Below are positions 7,247-14,681 of a DNA stretch of 30,478 nt, in pieces (within the stretch, counting starts at the first letter, position 1; the number at the start of each line of letters is the position of its first letter). A model generated the notes under the pieces. That model made no database searches. It saw nothing but the letters and a program-made list of their open reading frames with translations, and was not told where the DNA came from. The stretch lies in contig CAUAEH010000021.1 in NCBI GenBank assembly GCA_958427975.1, positions 1 to 30,478 of the forward strand. Reading direction: 5' to 3'. Position numbers and translations under genes: made by a program. Origin of the DNA: an uncultured Collinsella sp. GTDB lineage: Bacteria > Actinomycetota > Coriobacteriia > Coriobacteriales > Coriobacteriaceae.

Positions 7247-8133
7247 CAGCCGAACCTCTTCTCATCGATCGCATGCAACACACAGGGCAGCACCATCCAA
7301 ACAGCATACACGGCATAGCCCAGCCACGGCGCAGGCACCGAAAGCTGCGGGTAAAACGAATACTGCGTCGTCGCGGCCCACGCCACTGCCGCCGTGGCCA
7401 CGCCAAACAGCGCAAGCCCAACCAGCGCGGCAGCGTCGCTGCGCCCCAGCCGATACCGCGTGTACGTCGTGCGACGCGTCGCGGCACCCCACCCGCGCGA
7501 GCGCATGGCATCCGCGCGCTCAAGCGAATCTTCCATGCCCCAGCCCATCAGCACGCTCGACGCCCGCAGGTGCGATCGCACGGGATCGGTGGGCGCACGC
7601 CCCGGCACATCGATCGCGTCCTGCACCGCCAGCACCGTGCGGCCGCGGCGCAAAAACTGTGGGATAAGCCGCATGCACATCGAGATCATGAGCGCGATCA
7701 CCGGCGCGGCGTTGCCCAACAGTGCGAGTACCTTGTCGTATTCGAGCATCGACGCCGCGGTCTCAAACCACAGCACGCTCGCCACAAACAGCCCACCCAT
7801 GCACAAGCCATATACCATGCTTTCCAGATACACCGCGCGCACGCCGATGCGAAACAGCTCGGTCGAGCCCGATGCACTAAACAGAGGGTTGACCAGCGCG
7901 ATAATCAAAATAACCGGCAGCTGCCAGCGAAGCGCCCCTAACGTGCGCGCAGTACCGCGCGTCGCAAGCCCGTACGCCAGCCCGCCCGCAAGCGACAGCG
8001 CAATCAGCACCGGTTGCATCGAGAACATGGTGAGCCCCAGCGTCAACGCTATGTAGACCGCCGGCACCGCCGGATGCGACATTGAAAATGCCCCCACGGG
8101 CTCGGCGCCCGAACCCTCTCGCATGTTGTCCAT
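7246..8133 (-). CDS. ECF transporter T component (CbiQ-like)
   Basis: A 295-residue membrane protein of the EcfT/CbiQ family, which couples the ATPase to the S component. It has five or six hydrophobic segments, then a cytoplasmic helical region holding RADAMRSRGWG near 206-216. This matches the conserved A-R-G coupling motif that docks on the ATPases. It is the first gene of the T-AA-S operon; its TGA overlaps the ATPase start by one base. Upstream G-rich blocks could serve as ribosome sites, but spacing does not single out one. The 199-nt gap to the divergent glmU must contain both promoters, and none is convincing. Confidence 0.9.
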   Translation of the reverse strand: MDNMREGSGAEPVGAFSMSHPAVPAVYIALTLGLTMFSMQPVLIALSLAGGLAYGLATRGTARTLGALRWQLPVILIIALVNPLFSASGSTELFRIGVRAVYLESMVYGLCMGGLFVASVLWFETAASMLEYDKVLALLGNAAPVIALMISMCMRLIPQFLRRGRTVLAVQDAIDVPGRAPTDPVRSHLRASSVLMGWGMEDSLERADAMRSRGWGAATRRTTYTRYRLGRSDAAALVGLALFGVATAAVAWAATTQYSFYPQLSVPAPWLGYAVYAVWMVLPCVLHAIDEKRFG

Positions 8134-8332
8134 AGGTATCCCCGCCCTCCCGCCAAATCACCGACGCCGAAGCACTGCCGGCACCGCCCGCAAGCAGCGC
8201 AAACACCACGCCGGCGGCGCAAGCCTCAACCGCCGCAAACCAATCGCTACGCGCTCATCATATGCCTGCGGTATCATATTGCGCCGTGTATCGTTTCCAA
8301 ACACACGTCTCTATAACGTAACAGGAGATCAC

Positions 8333-9745
8333 ATGGACGCAACCGCAATTATCCTCGCCGCCGGCGAGGGCACCCGCATGAAGTCGAACCACTGCAAGGT
8401 TTCGCACAAGATCCTAGGCAAGCCCATGGTTCAGTGGATCGTCGACGCCACCATCAAGGCCGGCTGCAGCCGCGTCGTGGTCGTCATCGGCAGCCACGCC
8501 GACGAGATGCGCGCCCTCATCGATGGCGCCTACGCCAACAGCGCCACCAAGGTCGAGTGCGTCGAGCAGACTGAGCGCCTGGGCACCGGCCACGCCGTCA
8601 AGGTCGCGCTCGAGGCCTGCGGCATCACGCAAGGCCCCGTCGTCGTGCTCAACGGCGACCTGCCGCTCATCACCGCCGACACCGTCGCCAAGTTCGCGCA
8701 GACCGTCGCCACCGGCGAGCTCGCCTGCACCGTCATGACCATGACCCCGCCCGATCCTTTTGGCTACGGCCGTATCAAGCTGGGCGCCGATGGTCAGATC
8801 GAGCGCATCATCGAGCAGAAGGACTGCACGCCCGAGCAGGCCGCCACGCTGCTGGAGTGCAACGCCGGCTGCTACGCCTTCGACGGCGCGCAGCTTGCCG
8901 CCCACATCAACGAGATCGGCAACGACAACGCACAGTCCGAGTACTACCTGCCCGATATGCTCGAAATCCTCAAGGGTCACGGCCAGGCGGTCTCCATCTT
9001 CCACTGTGACGACTACCGCGACGGCCTGGGCGTCAACAGCCGCATCCAGCTCGCGCAGCTCACCGCCATCGCGCGCGACCGCATCAACGAGCACTGGATG
9101 GCCGAGGGCGTTACCTTCATCGACCCCACGCAGGCCTGGATCGGCCCCGACGCCGTCATCGGCCGCGACACCGTCGTGTGGCCGCAGACGCACCTGATCG
9201 GCCACGTCACCGTGGGCGAGGAGTGCCAGCTCGGCCCCAACAGCCGCCTCACCGACACCACCGTCGGCAGTGGCTGCATCATCGATGAGACCATCGCCAT
9301 CGAAGCCGTCATCGAGAACGGCGTCGACTGCGGCCCGCGCGCCTACCTGCGCCCGGGCACCCACATGCTCGACGGCTCCAAGGCCGGTACGCACGTGGAG
9401 ATTAAGAAGTCCACGATCGGCGAGGGTTCCAAGGTGCCTCACCTGTCCTACATCGGCGACACCACCATGGGCTCCGGCGTCAACGTAGGCGCGGGCTCCA
9501 TCACCTGCAACTACGACGGCGTCCACAAGCACAAGACCGTCATCGGCAAGGATGCCTTCATCGGTTCTGACACCATGATGGTCGCGCCCGCCCAGATTGG
9601 CGACGGTGCGCTCGTGGCCGCCGGCTCCGTCATCACCGAGCCGGTCCCGGCCGACGCACTCGGTCTGGGCCGCGCCCGTCAGGTAAATATTGAGGGCTGG
9701 GCCGCCGATTATCGCCGCCGTCTGCACGAGGACGACGAGGCATAA
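8333..9745 (+). CDS. glmU: Bifunctional GlmU, UDP-N-acetylglucosamine synthesis
   Basis: A 470-residue enzyme that acetylates glucosamine-1-phosphate and couples the product to UTP, giving UDP-GlcNAc for peptidoglycan. The N-terminal uridylyltransferase domain has LAAGEGTRMKS at 8-18, the VVLNGDLPL segment, EQKD and NAQSEYYLPD. The C-terminal half is a left-handed beta helix of hexapeptide repeats with RPGTHM, VPHLSYIGD (catalytic His) and NVGAGSITCNYDG. AGGAG lies 7 nt before the ATG at 8333, which decides the start, although the frame is open 70 codons further upstream. Length is normal. The neighbouring prs gene follows after its own upstream region. Confidence 0.97.
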   Translation: MDATAIILAAGEGTRMKSNHCKVSHKILGKPMVQWIVDATIKAGCSRVVVVIGSHADEMRALIDGAYANSATKVECVEQTERLGTGHAVKVALEACGITQGPVVVLNGDLPLITADTVAKFAQTVATGELACTVMTMTPPDPFGYGRIKLGADGQIERIIEQKDCTPEQAATLLECNAGCYAFDGAQLAAHINEIGNDNAQSEYYLPDMLEILKGHGQAVSIFHCDDYRDGLGVNSRIQLAQLTAIARDRINEHWMAEGVTFIDPTQAWIGPDAVIGRDTVVWPQTHLIGHVTVGEECQLGPNSRLTDTTVGSGCIIDETIAIEAVIENGVDCGPRAYLRPGTHMLDGSKAGTHVEIKKSTIGEGSKVPHLSYIGDTTMGSGVNVGAGSITCNYDGVHKHKTVIGKDAFIGSDTMMVAPAQIGDGALVAAGSVITEPVPADALGLGRARQVNIEGWAADYRRRLHEDDEA

Positions 9746-9763
9746 CGTTTCCCCAAGCACAAA

Positions 9764-9794
9764 AGGAGCTGTTCCATGGGGACGGCTCCTTTTT
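9764..9794 (+). terminator. Terminator after glmU
   Basis: A 12-bp stem with two G-U pairs (9764-9775 with 9779-9790), loop of 3 nt, then TTTTT. It lies 19 nt past the glmU stop. Confidence 0.85.
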
Positions 9795-9937
9795 CTATCG
9801 TGACCTGCGCGACCGGATGAGTGGTCGGTTCGTGTCCGTTGACGGTAAAGACGTTATCAAGACTCGATAAACCCCGTCGCGCGGTTACAATGCAAAAAGG
9901 CATCTATATGGCATTCGATGTATAAAGGAGAAGGGTA

Positions 9938-10924
9938 ATGCCGATTAATGATCCCGAGAAGTCGGAGAATATGCGCAAGTCCATCCGCGTGTATTCCGGT
10001 TCCTCCAACCGTCCCCTCGCTCAGAAGATCGCTGAGTACCTTGGGGTCGAGCTTTCGGGCCTTACGCTAAAGCAGTTCGCCAACGGTGAGATTTACGCCC
10101 GCTACGACGAGACCGTCCGCGGCGCCGACGTCTTCCTGATTCAGTCCGTGGCCGGCGGCAACGTCAACGACATGCTCATGGAGCTGCTCATCGCCACCGA
10201 CGCTGCCAAGCGCGCATCCGCCCGCTCCATCACCGCCGTTATCACCCACTACGGCTATGCCCGCCAGGACCGCAAGGCCGGCCCGCGCGAGCCCATCACC
10301 GCCCGCCTCGTTGCCAACCTGCTCGAGCGCGCCGGCGTCGACCGCATTATCACCCTCGACCTGCACCAGGGTCAGATCCAAGGCTTCTTTGATATCCCGG
10401 TCAACCACCTGTCCGCACTGCCGCTGTTTGGCCAGTACTACAACGACATGCACTTCGACACCGACAACCTGGTTGTCGTCTCCCCCGACGTGGGTCGCGC
10501 CAAGGCCGCCAAGAAGCTGTCCGACATGCTCGGCTGCGACCTGGCCATCGCCCACAAGGGCCGTCCGCGCCACAACGCCGCCGAGGTCATGGGCATCATC
10601 GGTGACATCAAGGGCAAGACCTGCGTCATCAACGACGACATGATCGACACCGCTGGCACCCTGTGCGCCAACGTCAAGGAGCTCAAGGCTATGGGCGCTG
10701 GCGACATCTACGTCTGCGCCACCCACGGTATCTTCTCCGGTCCGGCCATCGAGCGCCTGAACGACGCCCCGATCGTCGAGTGCGTCGTCACCGATGCCAT
10801 CCCCGTCGAGGTCGGCGGCAAGATCAAGACCATCTCGGTCGCCGAGGAGTTCGCTCAGGCCATCTCCGCCGTTTACCACGAGGAGCCCGTCTCCACGCTC
10901 GTCGGCGGCGACTTCGCGCTGTAA
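9938..10924 (+). CDS. prs: Ribose-phosphate pyrophosphokinase
   Basis: A 328-residue PRPP synthetase that transfers pyrophosphate from ATP to ribose-5-phosphate. It supplies PRPP to purine synthesis (PurF in this window), pyrimidine, NAD, His and Trp synthesis. Motifs: FANGEIY, YARQDRK, DLHQGQIQGFFDIP, SPDVGRAKAAKKL, and the PRPP loop INDDMIDTAGTL. The ATG at 9938 follows AAGGAGAAGG at a suitable distance; a second ATG at 9971 begins the usual conserved core. The gene is single, between two terminators. Confidence 0.97.
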   Translation: MPINDPEKSENMRKSIRVYSGSSNRPLAQKIAEYLGVELSGLTLKQFANGEIYARYDETVRGADVFLIQSVAGGNVNDMLMELLIATDAAKRASARSITAVITHYGYARQDRKAGPREPITARLVANLLERAGVDRIITLDLHQGQIQGFFDIPVNHLSALPLFGQYYNDMHFDTDNLVVVSPDVGRAKAAKKLSDMLGCDLAIAHKGRPRHNAAEVMGIIGDIKGKTCVINDDMIDTAGTLCANVKELKAMGAGDIYVCATHGIFSGPAIERLNDAPIVECVVTDAIPVEVGGKIKTISVAEEFAQAISAVYHEEPVSTLVGGDFAL

Positions 10925-10957
10925 TCCAACGCGCATCGCATCATCTTTGGTGTTTTT

Positions 10958-10987
10958 AAAGGGTCGGAAGCTCGCTTCCGACCCTTT
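10958..10987 (+). terminator. Terminator after prs
   Basis: A perfect 13-bp stem (10958-10970 with 10975-10987), loop of 4 nt, with the T-rich side TTTT. It lies 33 nt past the prs stop and, being rich in A on the left side, may act in both directions. Confidence 0.85.
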
Positions 10988-11010
10988 TCTATCCCTCGCC
11001 AACCTTCCCT

Positions 11011-11211
11011 GGACAATTAATTCAGATACGTATTTTTCTAAAGCTCCAAAGAGCCGTTCGGAGCCTTCGGAGCTCCCCGGCGGATGCCATACCGTCCAAA
11101 GCTCATCGTTTTCGAGTACAACCGCTGCATATTTATCCTCAAATCGCCCTCAAAGGCCCTTAGAAACGCCTCGAACGCCCGCCGCCTTATACGTATCTGA
11201 ACTAACTGTCC
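11011..11211. repeat. 201-bp inverted-repeat element, left copy
   Basis: The 23-nt ends (11011-11033 and 11189-11211) are inverted repeats matching at 21 of 23 positions; each reads GGACA..TTA.TTCAGATACG inward. The same ends and exactly the same length recur at 12538-12738. No transposase is encoded inside and no target duplication is visible. In the gap 10925-11375 it is preceded by the prs terminator and followed by 164 nt in which only a short hairpin near the next gene's start is seen. Confidence 0.85.
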
Positions 11212-11375
11212 GGTAGCTATCGTCAACCTTCGCGGCAGAGCTCAATTTCCTGCAATCCCCTCGACCGATTCCACCGATTTCATAACACCCAGCCGTTCGT
11301 GGCGCGCAGCGCCCCGCTGAGCGAAAAGAACGGTATGGCGGTCGCATTCTGCCGCCAACTTAGTACGTTATAGCT

Positions 11376-12503
11376 ATGACGACCGTGATTTCACATCTCT
11401 CCGCCCTCCGCGCAATTCGTCGCGCACGACGGGCGTACTCTGCCCTACCCTGGGACTTCGTTGATAGTGAACAGCAAGCACAGGCCTTGGCTAGCTGCAT
11501 TCCCAATAATGACGCGATAGACTTTGGCGCACTTTCGATACTCGATGCCTGGAATGAAGATGATTCCGAACTGCTCGATCTTCTCGTTTCAGACGAAGAC
11601 AACAGACGCCCCGACAAGCGACTTCTTCAGCATATTCTCTCCGCTCCGCTTCCTGAAGGTGCAATTATGCACGTCGAGGCCGACATCTACGCAACGTCTC
11701 CCGCCGTGACAGCCATGCTTTGTTCCAAAAATGAATCAGTCGCCAAAACCTTGATGCTTCTCATGGAACTGCTCGGAACCTACTCCCTTCCTCCCGGGGC
11801 AACATACCCTATTGCCCATGACGACATCTGGCCCAAGAGCGATGGCTGCGCAGCGACGGGCGATCTTGATTGCTTGGGCAACCAGTCGGTGGCCGAGCAA
11901 CTGAACGAAACCCGCTATGAACAGGCACGCTACAAATGCGAGCCCGCAACGACCATCGAAGAGCTCGAGGCGGTCGCACGGTTCGCCAAAAGTAGCTCGT
12001 ACGCCTCGTTTCGTACGGCCGTTAAACTCGCCCGGGCTGGATCCGCATCCCCAGCCGAATCCCTAATGTTTGCCGTTCTCGGAGCACCCATGCGCTTTGG
12101 CGGTTTCGGATGTTGCAATCTGCCCATGGGAGGCCTGCTACTCAACTATCGAATCGACTTCGACACTCTTGCGGTCAACATGTCCTCCGGCATCCCTTAC
12201 GCCATCTGCGACCTGTATTGCCCGGCAGCCGGAGTCGACAACGAATACAACGGAATTGGGCATGAGCTTCAAAACGCTCGCATCCACGATGGCAATCGAA
12301 ATAATGGTCTCAAGGCAATGGGCATCCACGTCCTGGTTATCAATCGCGACCAAATGAAAGACCTTGTTGCACTCGAAGCCTTCGCCCAAACGATGCATCG
12401 ACTCGCGGGAGTCCGATTCCGATATCGCATCAAGGGCTATCGCAAGCGTCAGGCCGCTTGGCTCAACGCTCTGCGGGCCGGAATCGGCCTTGCGCCGGTC
12501 TAA
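11376..12503 (+). CDS. Orphan protein with C-terminal PD-(D/E)XK (Vsr-like) domain
   Basis: A 375-residue protein of unknown role. The N-terminal 220 residues match nothing I recognise; there is an Arg-rich helix at 11-20. From about 225 the sequence reads like the Vsr/DUF559-type nuclease fold found in AbiEi-like and similar proteins of Coriobacteriia: SPAESLMFAVLGAP, FGGFG, ICDLYCP with Asp279, NEYNG with Glu290, His296, then HDGNRNNGLKAMGIHVLVI. Asn at 292 sits where homologues often have Asp, so catalysis is not assured. No Shine-Dalgarno site precedes the ATG, unlike its neighbours, and a TTATAG lies right before it, so a leaderless transcript is possible. Codon use is less GC-biased than in flanking genes. 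It stands alone between two 201-bp repeats, which suggests acquisition as a unit. Confidence 0.65.
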   Translation: MTTVISHLSALRAIRRARRAYSALPWDFVDSEQQAQALASCIPNNDAIDFGALSILDAWNEDDSELLDLLVSDEDNRRPDKRLLQHILSAPLPEGAIMHVEADIYATSPAVTAMLCSKNESVAKTLMLLMELLGTYSLPPGATYPIAHDDIWPKSDGCAATGDLDCLGNQSVAEQLNETRYEQARYKCEPATTIEELEAVARFAKSSSYASFRTAVKLARAGSASPAESLMFAVLGAPMRFGGFGCCNLPMGGLLLNYRIDFDTLAVNMSSGIPYAICDLYCPAAGVDNEYNGIGHELQNARIHDGNRNNGLKAMGIHVLVINRDQMKDLVALEAFAQTMHRLAGVRFRYRIKGYRKRQAAWLNALRAGIGLAPV

Positions 12504-12537
12504 ACGGCGAATCACCCGTGCGCCGCCGAGCAGGGCT

Positions 12538-12738
12538 GGACAGTTAGTTCAAATACGTATAGAAGGACACATTGAATTAGGCTGTTTTGCAGCCATCTCT
12601 ATACCATTCGCCCTATTTGAAGGCAGGATAGACTTCAAAACAGCGTCATATGGGCTAACTAAAGCTCCAAAACAACGCATCGGCATTGAATTGAGCAATT
12701 CGAGTCCTAGAACTTATACGTATCTGAACTAACTGTCC
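12538..12738. repeat. 201-bp inverted-repeat element, right copy
   Basis: The 23-nt ends (12538-12560 and 12716-12738) are inverted repeats matching at 22 of 23 positions. The right end is identical to the right end of the 11011-11211 copy. The interior is clearly different in sequence and less GC-rich, and contains gctgttttg pairing with caaaacagc. It fills most of the 350-nt gap 12504-12853; the remaining 115 nt are the pth upstream region. Confidence 0.85.
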
Positions 12739-12853
12739 ACCTCGGATTTCGACGGCCGTCCAAACGCCCCCAAACAACCTCAATTGCCCTCCATTTGACA
12801 GCGGCAACAGGGTCGCTCACCATAGCAGGCGACAAATCAACGAAAGGACGAAC

Positions 12854-13483
12854 ATGGCAGCTGCACAGCCGCTTAAGATTCGCATGGTTGCCGGGCTTGG
12901 CAACCCGGGCGAGGAATATGCAGAGACCCGCCACAACGCCGGCTTTAAGGCAATCGACGAGCTGGCCCGTCAGGCCGGCGTCACGTACTGGAAAAACCAG
13001 GCCGGCGCCGAGGTCGCGCTCATCAACATCAACGACCCCGAGGAAGAGGGCGGCAAGCGCCAGATTGTGCTGGTCAAGCCGCAGTCGTACATGAATACCT
13101 CGGGCGGTCCCATCTCCAAGCTCTGCCGCGAGTACAAGATCAAGGCCGAGGAGCTGCTCGTAATCCACGACGAGCTCGATATTCCCGCCGGCGACGTGCG
13201 CGTTAAGGTGGGCGGCGGCCATGCTGGCCACAACGGTCTGCGCTCCATCATCGACAAGATGGGCAGCCGCGACTTCAGCCGCATCCGCACCGGCATCGGC
13301 AACCCTCCCGGCAAGATGGCCGTCGCCGACTACGTGCTCAAGCAGCTACGCGCCCGCGAGGCCGAGGATTTCCAGGACACCTGCGTCCGCGCGGCCGACG
13401 CCGCCGGCCTGGCAATCGTGCACGGCGTGGTCTATGCCCGCGACCATGTCAACGGCGCCGCCTCCGCCAACGGCAAGCACTAA
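12854..13483 (+). CDS. pth: Peptidyl-tRNA hydrolase
   Basis: A 209-residue enzyme that frees tRNA from peptidyl-tRNA dropped by stalled ribosomes. Family motifs are GLGNPGEEYAETRHNAGF with catalytic His27, KPQSYMNTSGGP, IHDELDIPAGDVRVK with the partner Asp, and GGGHAGHNGLRSI. Start and length fit the family with a short N-terminal addition. GAAAGGA lies 7 nt before the ATG. Confidence 0.96.
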   Translation: MAAAQPLKIRMVAGLGNPGEEYAETRHNAGFKAIDELARQAGVTYWKNQAGAEVALININDPEEEGGKRQIVLVKPQSYMNTSGGPISKLCREYKIKAEELLVIHDELDIPAGDVRVKVGGGHAGHNGLRSIIDKMGSRDFSRIRTGIGNPPGKMAVADYVLKQLRAREAEDFQDTCVRAADAAGLAIVHGVVYARDHVNGAASANGKH

Positions 13484-13484
13484 A

Positions 13485-13681
13485 ACCTACTATTTAGGGA
13501 CAGGTTTTTTGGCAGGTTTTATCTGCGTAAACGCCGCGGCGGCCGCGTCGCAATAAGCCCTGTGCCGCCATACATATGCAGAGCTCCAAAGGGGGCCGGC
13601 CTCACCGATGCGCGAGGCCGGCCCCTTTGCCGTTTTGCCTGATAAAACCGACCAAAATAAACCTGTCCCTTTTTGGTAGGT
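13485..13681. repeat. Long inverted repeat around the pth terminator, with GGGACAGG motif
   Basis: Arms 13485-13523 and 13641-13681 pair over most of 40 nt. Both contain GGGACAGGTTT or its complement, next to TTTTGG and GGTTTTATC. A sequence close to the right arm recurs at 24876-24919. The pth terminator lies inside. Apart from this element and a promoter-like box, the 358-nt gap 13484-13841 holds nothing recognisable. Confidence 0.8.
13588..13628 (+). terminator. Terminator-like hairpin after pth
   Basis: Left arm 13588-13603 and right arm 13614-13628 form a 15-bp GC-rich stem with one bulged G and a 10-nt loop, flanked by AAA and TTT. The run after the stem is weakly T-rich (TTTGCCGTTTT). 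Confidence 0.65.
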
Positions 13682-13730
13682 CACTTTTCCCACCTGCCAA
13701 AGAAACACGTAAGCGACATTGCCATGAGGG

Positions 13731-13736
13731 TATAAT
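13731..13736 (+). promoter_or_regulatory. -10 box upstream of the Nfn pair
   Basis: TATAAT lies 105 nt before the first Nfn-type gene, just after the repeat. The hexamer 17 nt upstream (GTAAGC) is a poor -35, so the assignment rests on the -10 match and position. Confidence 0.45.
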
Positions 13737-13841
13737 TTGCACCGTATGTCTGCACAACGCCTGTGCGCGTACGGTTTTATTCGGGCTACCGTCCATTTCC
13801 GTGGAGGCACGGTTCGGCGGCCCTAACAAGAGAGGGGTTCT

Positions 13842-14681
13842 ATGTATAAGATCCTGGAGAAGACGCAGTTCTCGGAGAAGGTGTTCAAGTTCCGCATCGA
13901 GGCGCCCGCAATCGCCAAGCATGCGCACGCTGGACAGTTCCTCATGGTTCGCGCCAACGAGACGGGCGAGCGCGTCCCGTTTACCCTGGCCGGCTGGAAC
14001 GGTGACGAGGGCTGGGTCGAGTTCATCTTCATGGTGATCGGCAAGACCACCGAGATGCTGTCCACCTACGAGGCCGGCGAGTCGCTGCGCGACGTCGTGG
14101 GCCCGCTGGGAGTTCCCACCGAGATGGCCGAGGGCCCCTGCGCCGTCATTGGCGGCGGCGTCGGCCTGGCAATTGCCTTCCCGGTCGCCAAGCACCTGGT
14201 CGAGACCGGTCATGAGGTCCACGCCATCATGGGCGCCCGCACCAAGGACCTCCTGCTCATGGAGGACCAGTTCCGCGAGCTCCTCGACGAGGACCACATC
14301 CACATCACTACCGACGACGGTTCCTACGGCGAGCAGGGCGTTGTCACCGCTCCGCTGGAGCGCCTGCTGCAGGACAAGGCCGTGAGCCAGGTCTTCTGCG
14401 TCGGCCCCGTTCCGATGATGAAGTTCTCGACCCTCACCGCCCAGAAGTACGACACCCCCATCACCGCGTCGCTCAACCCCATCATGGTTGACGGCACCGG
14501 CATGTGCGGCTGCTGCCGCGTCGAGGTGGGCGGCGTGACCAAGTTCGCTTGCGTCGACGGCCCCGACTTCGATGCCACCCTGGTCGACTGGGATGACCTT
14601 CGTGCCCGCCAGGCCGCTTACCGTTCCGAAGAGGGCGAGTCCCTCAAGGCCTATGAGGAAAAGAGCTGCGCATGCCACTAG
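13842..14681 (+). CDS. nfnA: NfnA-type FAD/[2Fe-2S] subunit (ferredoxin-NADP reductase alpha)
   Basis: A 279-residue flavoprotein of the SudB / PyrK / NfnA family. The flavin domain has GQFLMVR and RVPFTLAG. The NAD-binding domain has VIGGGVGLAIAFP at 102-114 and FCVGPVPMM. The [2Fe-2S] site is formed by Cys222, Cys224/225 and Cys237 in GMCGCCRV...FACVDGP. With the next gene it forms the NfnAB arrangement. In clostridia and Thermotoga that complex couples NADH and reduced ferredoxin to NADPH formation by electron bifurcation; whether this pair bifurcates is inferred from gene order. GAGAGGGG precedes the ATG. Its end overlaps the next gene by 10 nt. Confidence 0.9.
   Translation: MYKILEKTQFSEKVFKFRIEAPAIAKHAHAGQFLMVRANETGERVPFTLAGWNGDEGWVEFIFMVIGKTTEMLSTYEAGESLRDVVGPLGVPTEMAEGPCAVIGGGVGLAIAFPVAKHLVETGHEVHAIMGARTKDLLLMEDQFRELLDEDHIHITTDDGSYGEQGVVTAPLERLLQDKAVSQVFCVGPVPMMKFSTLTAQKYDTPITASLNPIMVDGTGMCGCCRVEVGGVTKFACVDGPDFDATLVDWDDLRARQAAYRSEEGESLKAYEEKSCACH

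Noticed and set aside
7877..8209. 110-codon frame overlapping the T-component start
   Set aside because: It begins with a signal-like stretch but most of it overlaps the CbiQ-like gene out of frame, and no ribosome site supports it.
8134..8332. Possible riboswitch upstream of the ECF transporter
   Set aside because: I looked for thiamin, cobalamin, FMN and queuosine-type conserved boxes in the gap and saw none.
8414..9760. 448-codon open frame on the minus strand
   Set aside because: It is antisense to glmU, is mostly Asp/Gly/Ala/Val, and has no family motif.
11011..11211. Insertion sequence remnant with transposase
   Set aside because: At 201 bp there is no room for a transposase, no transposase motif is seen in any frame, and no target duplication is visible. 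It is kept as a repeat of unknown type.
12364..12732. 122-codon frame running from the nuclease-like gene into the right 201-bp element
   Set aside because: The first half is an out-of-frame shadow of the nuclease-like gene. Only the part inside the repeat is of interest, and it is treated as a finding, not as a gene.
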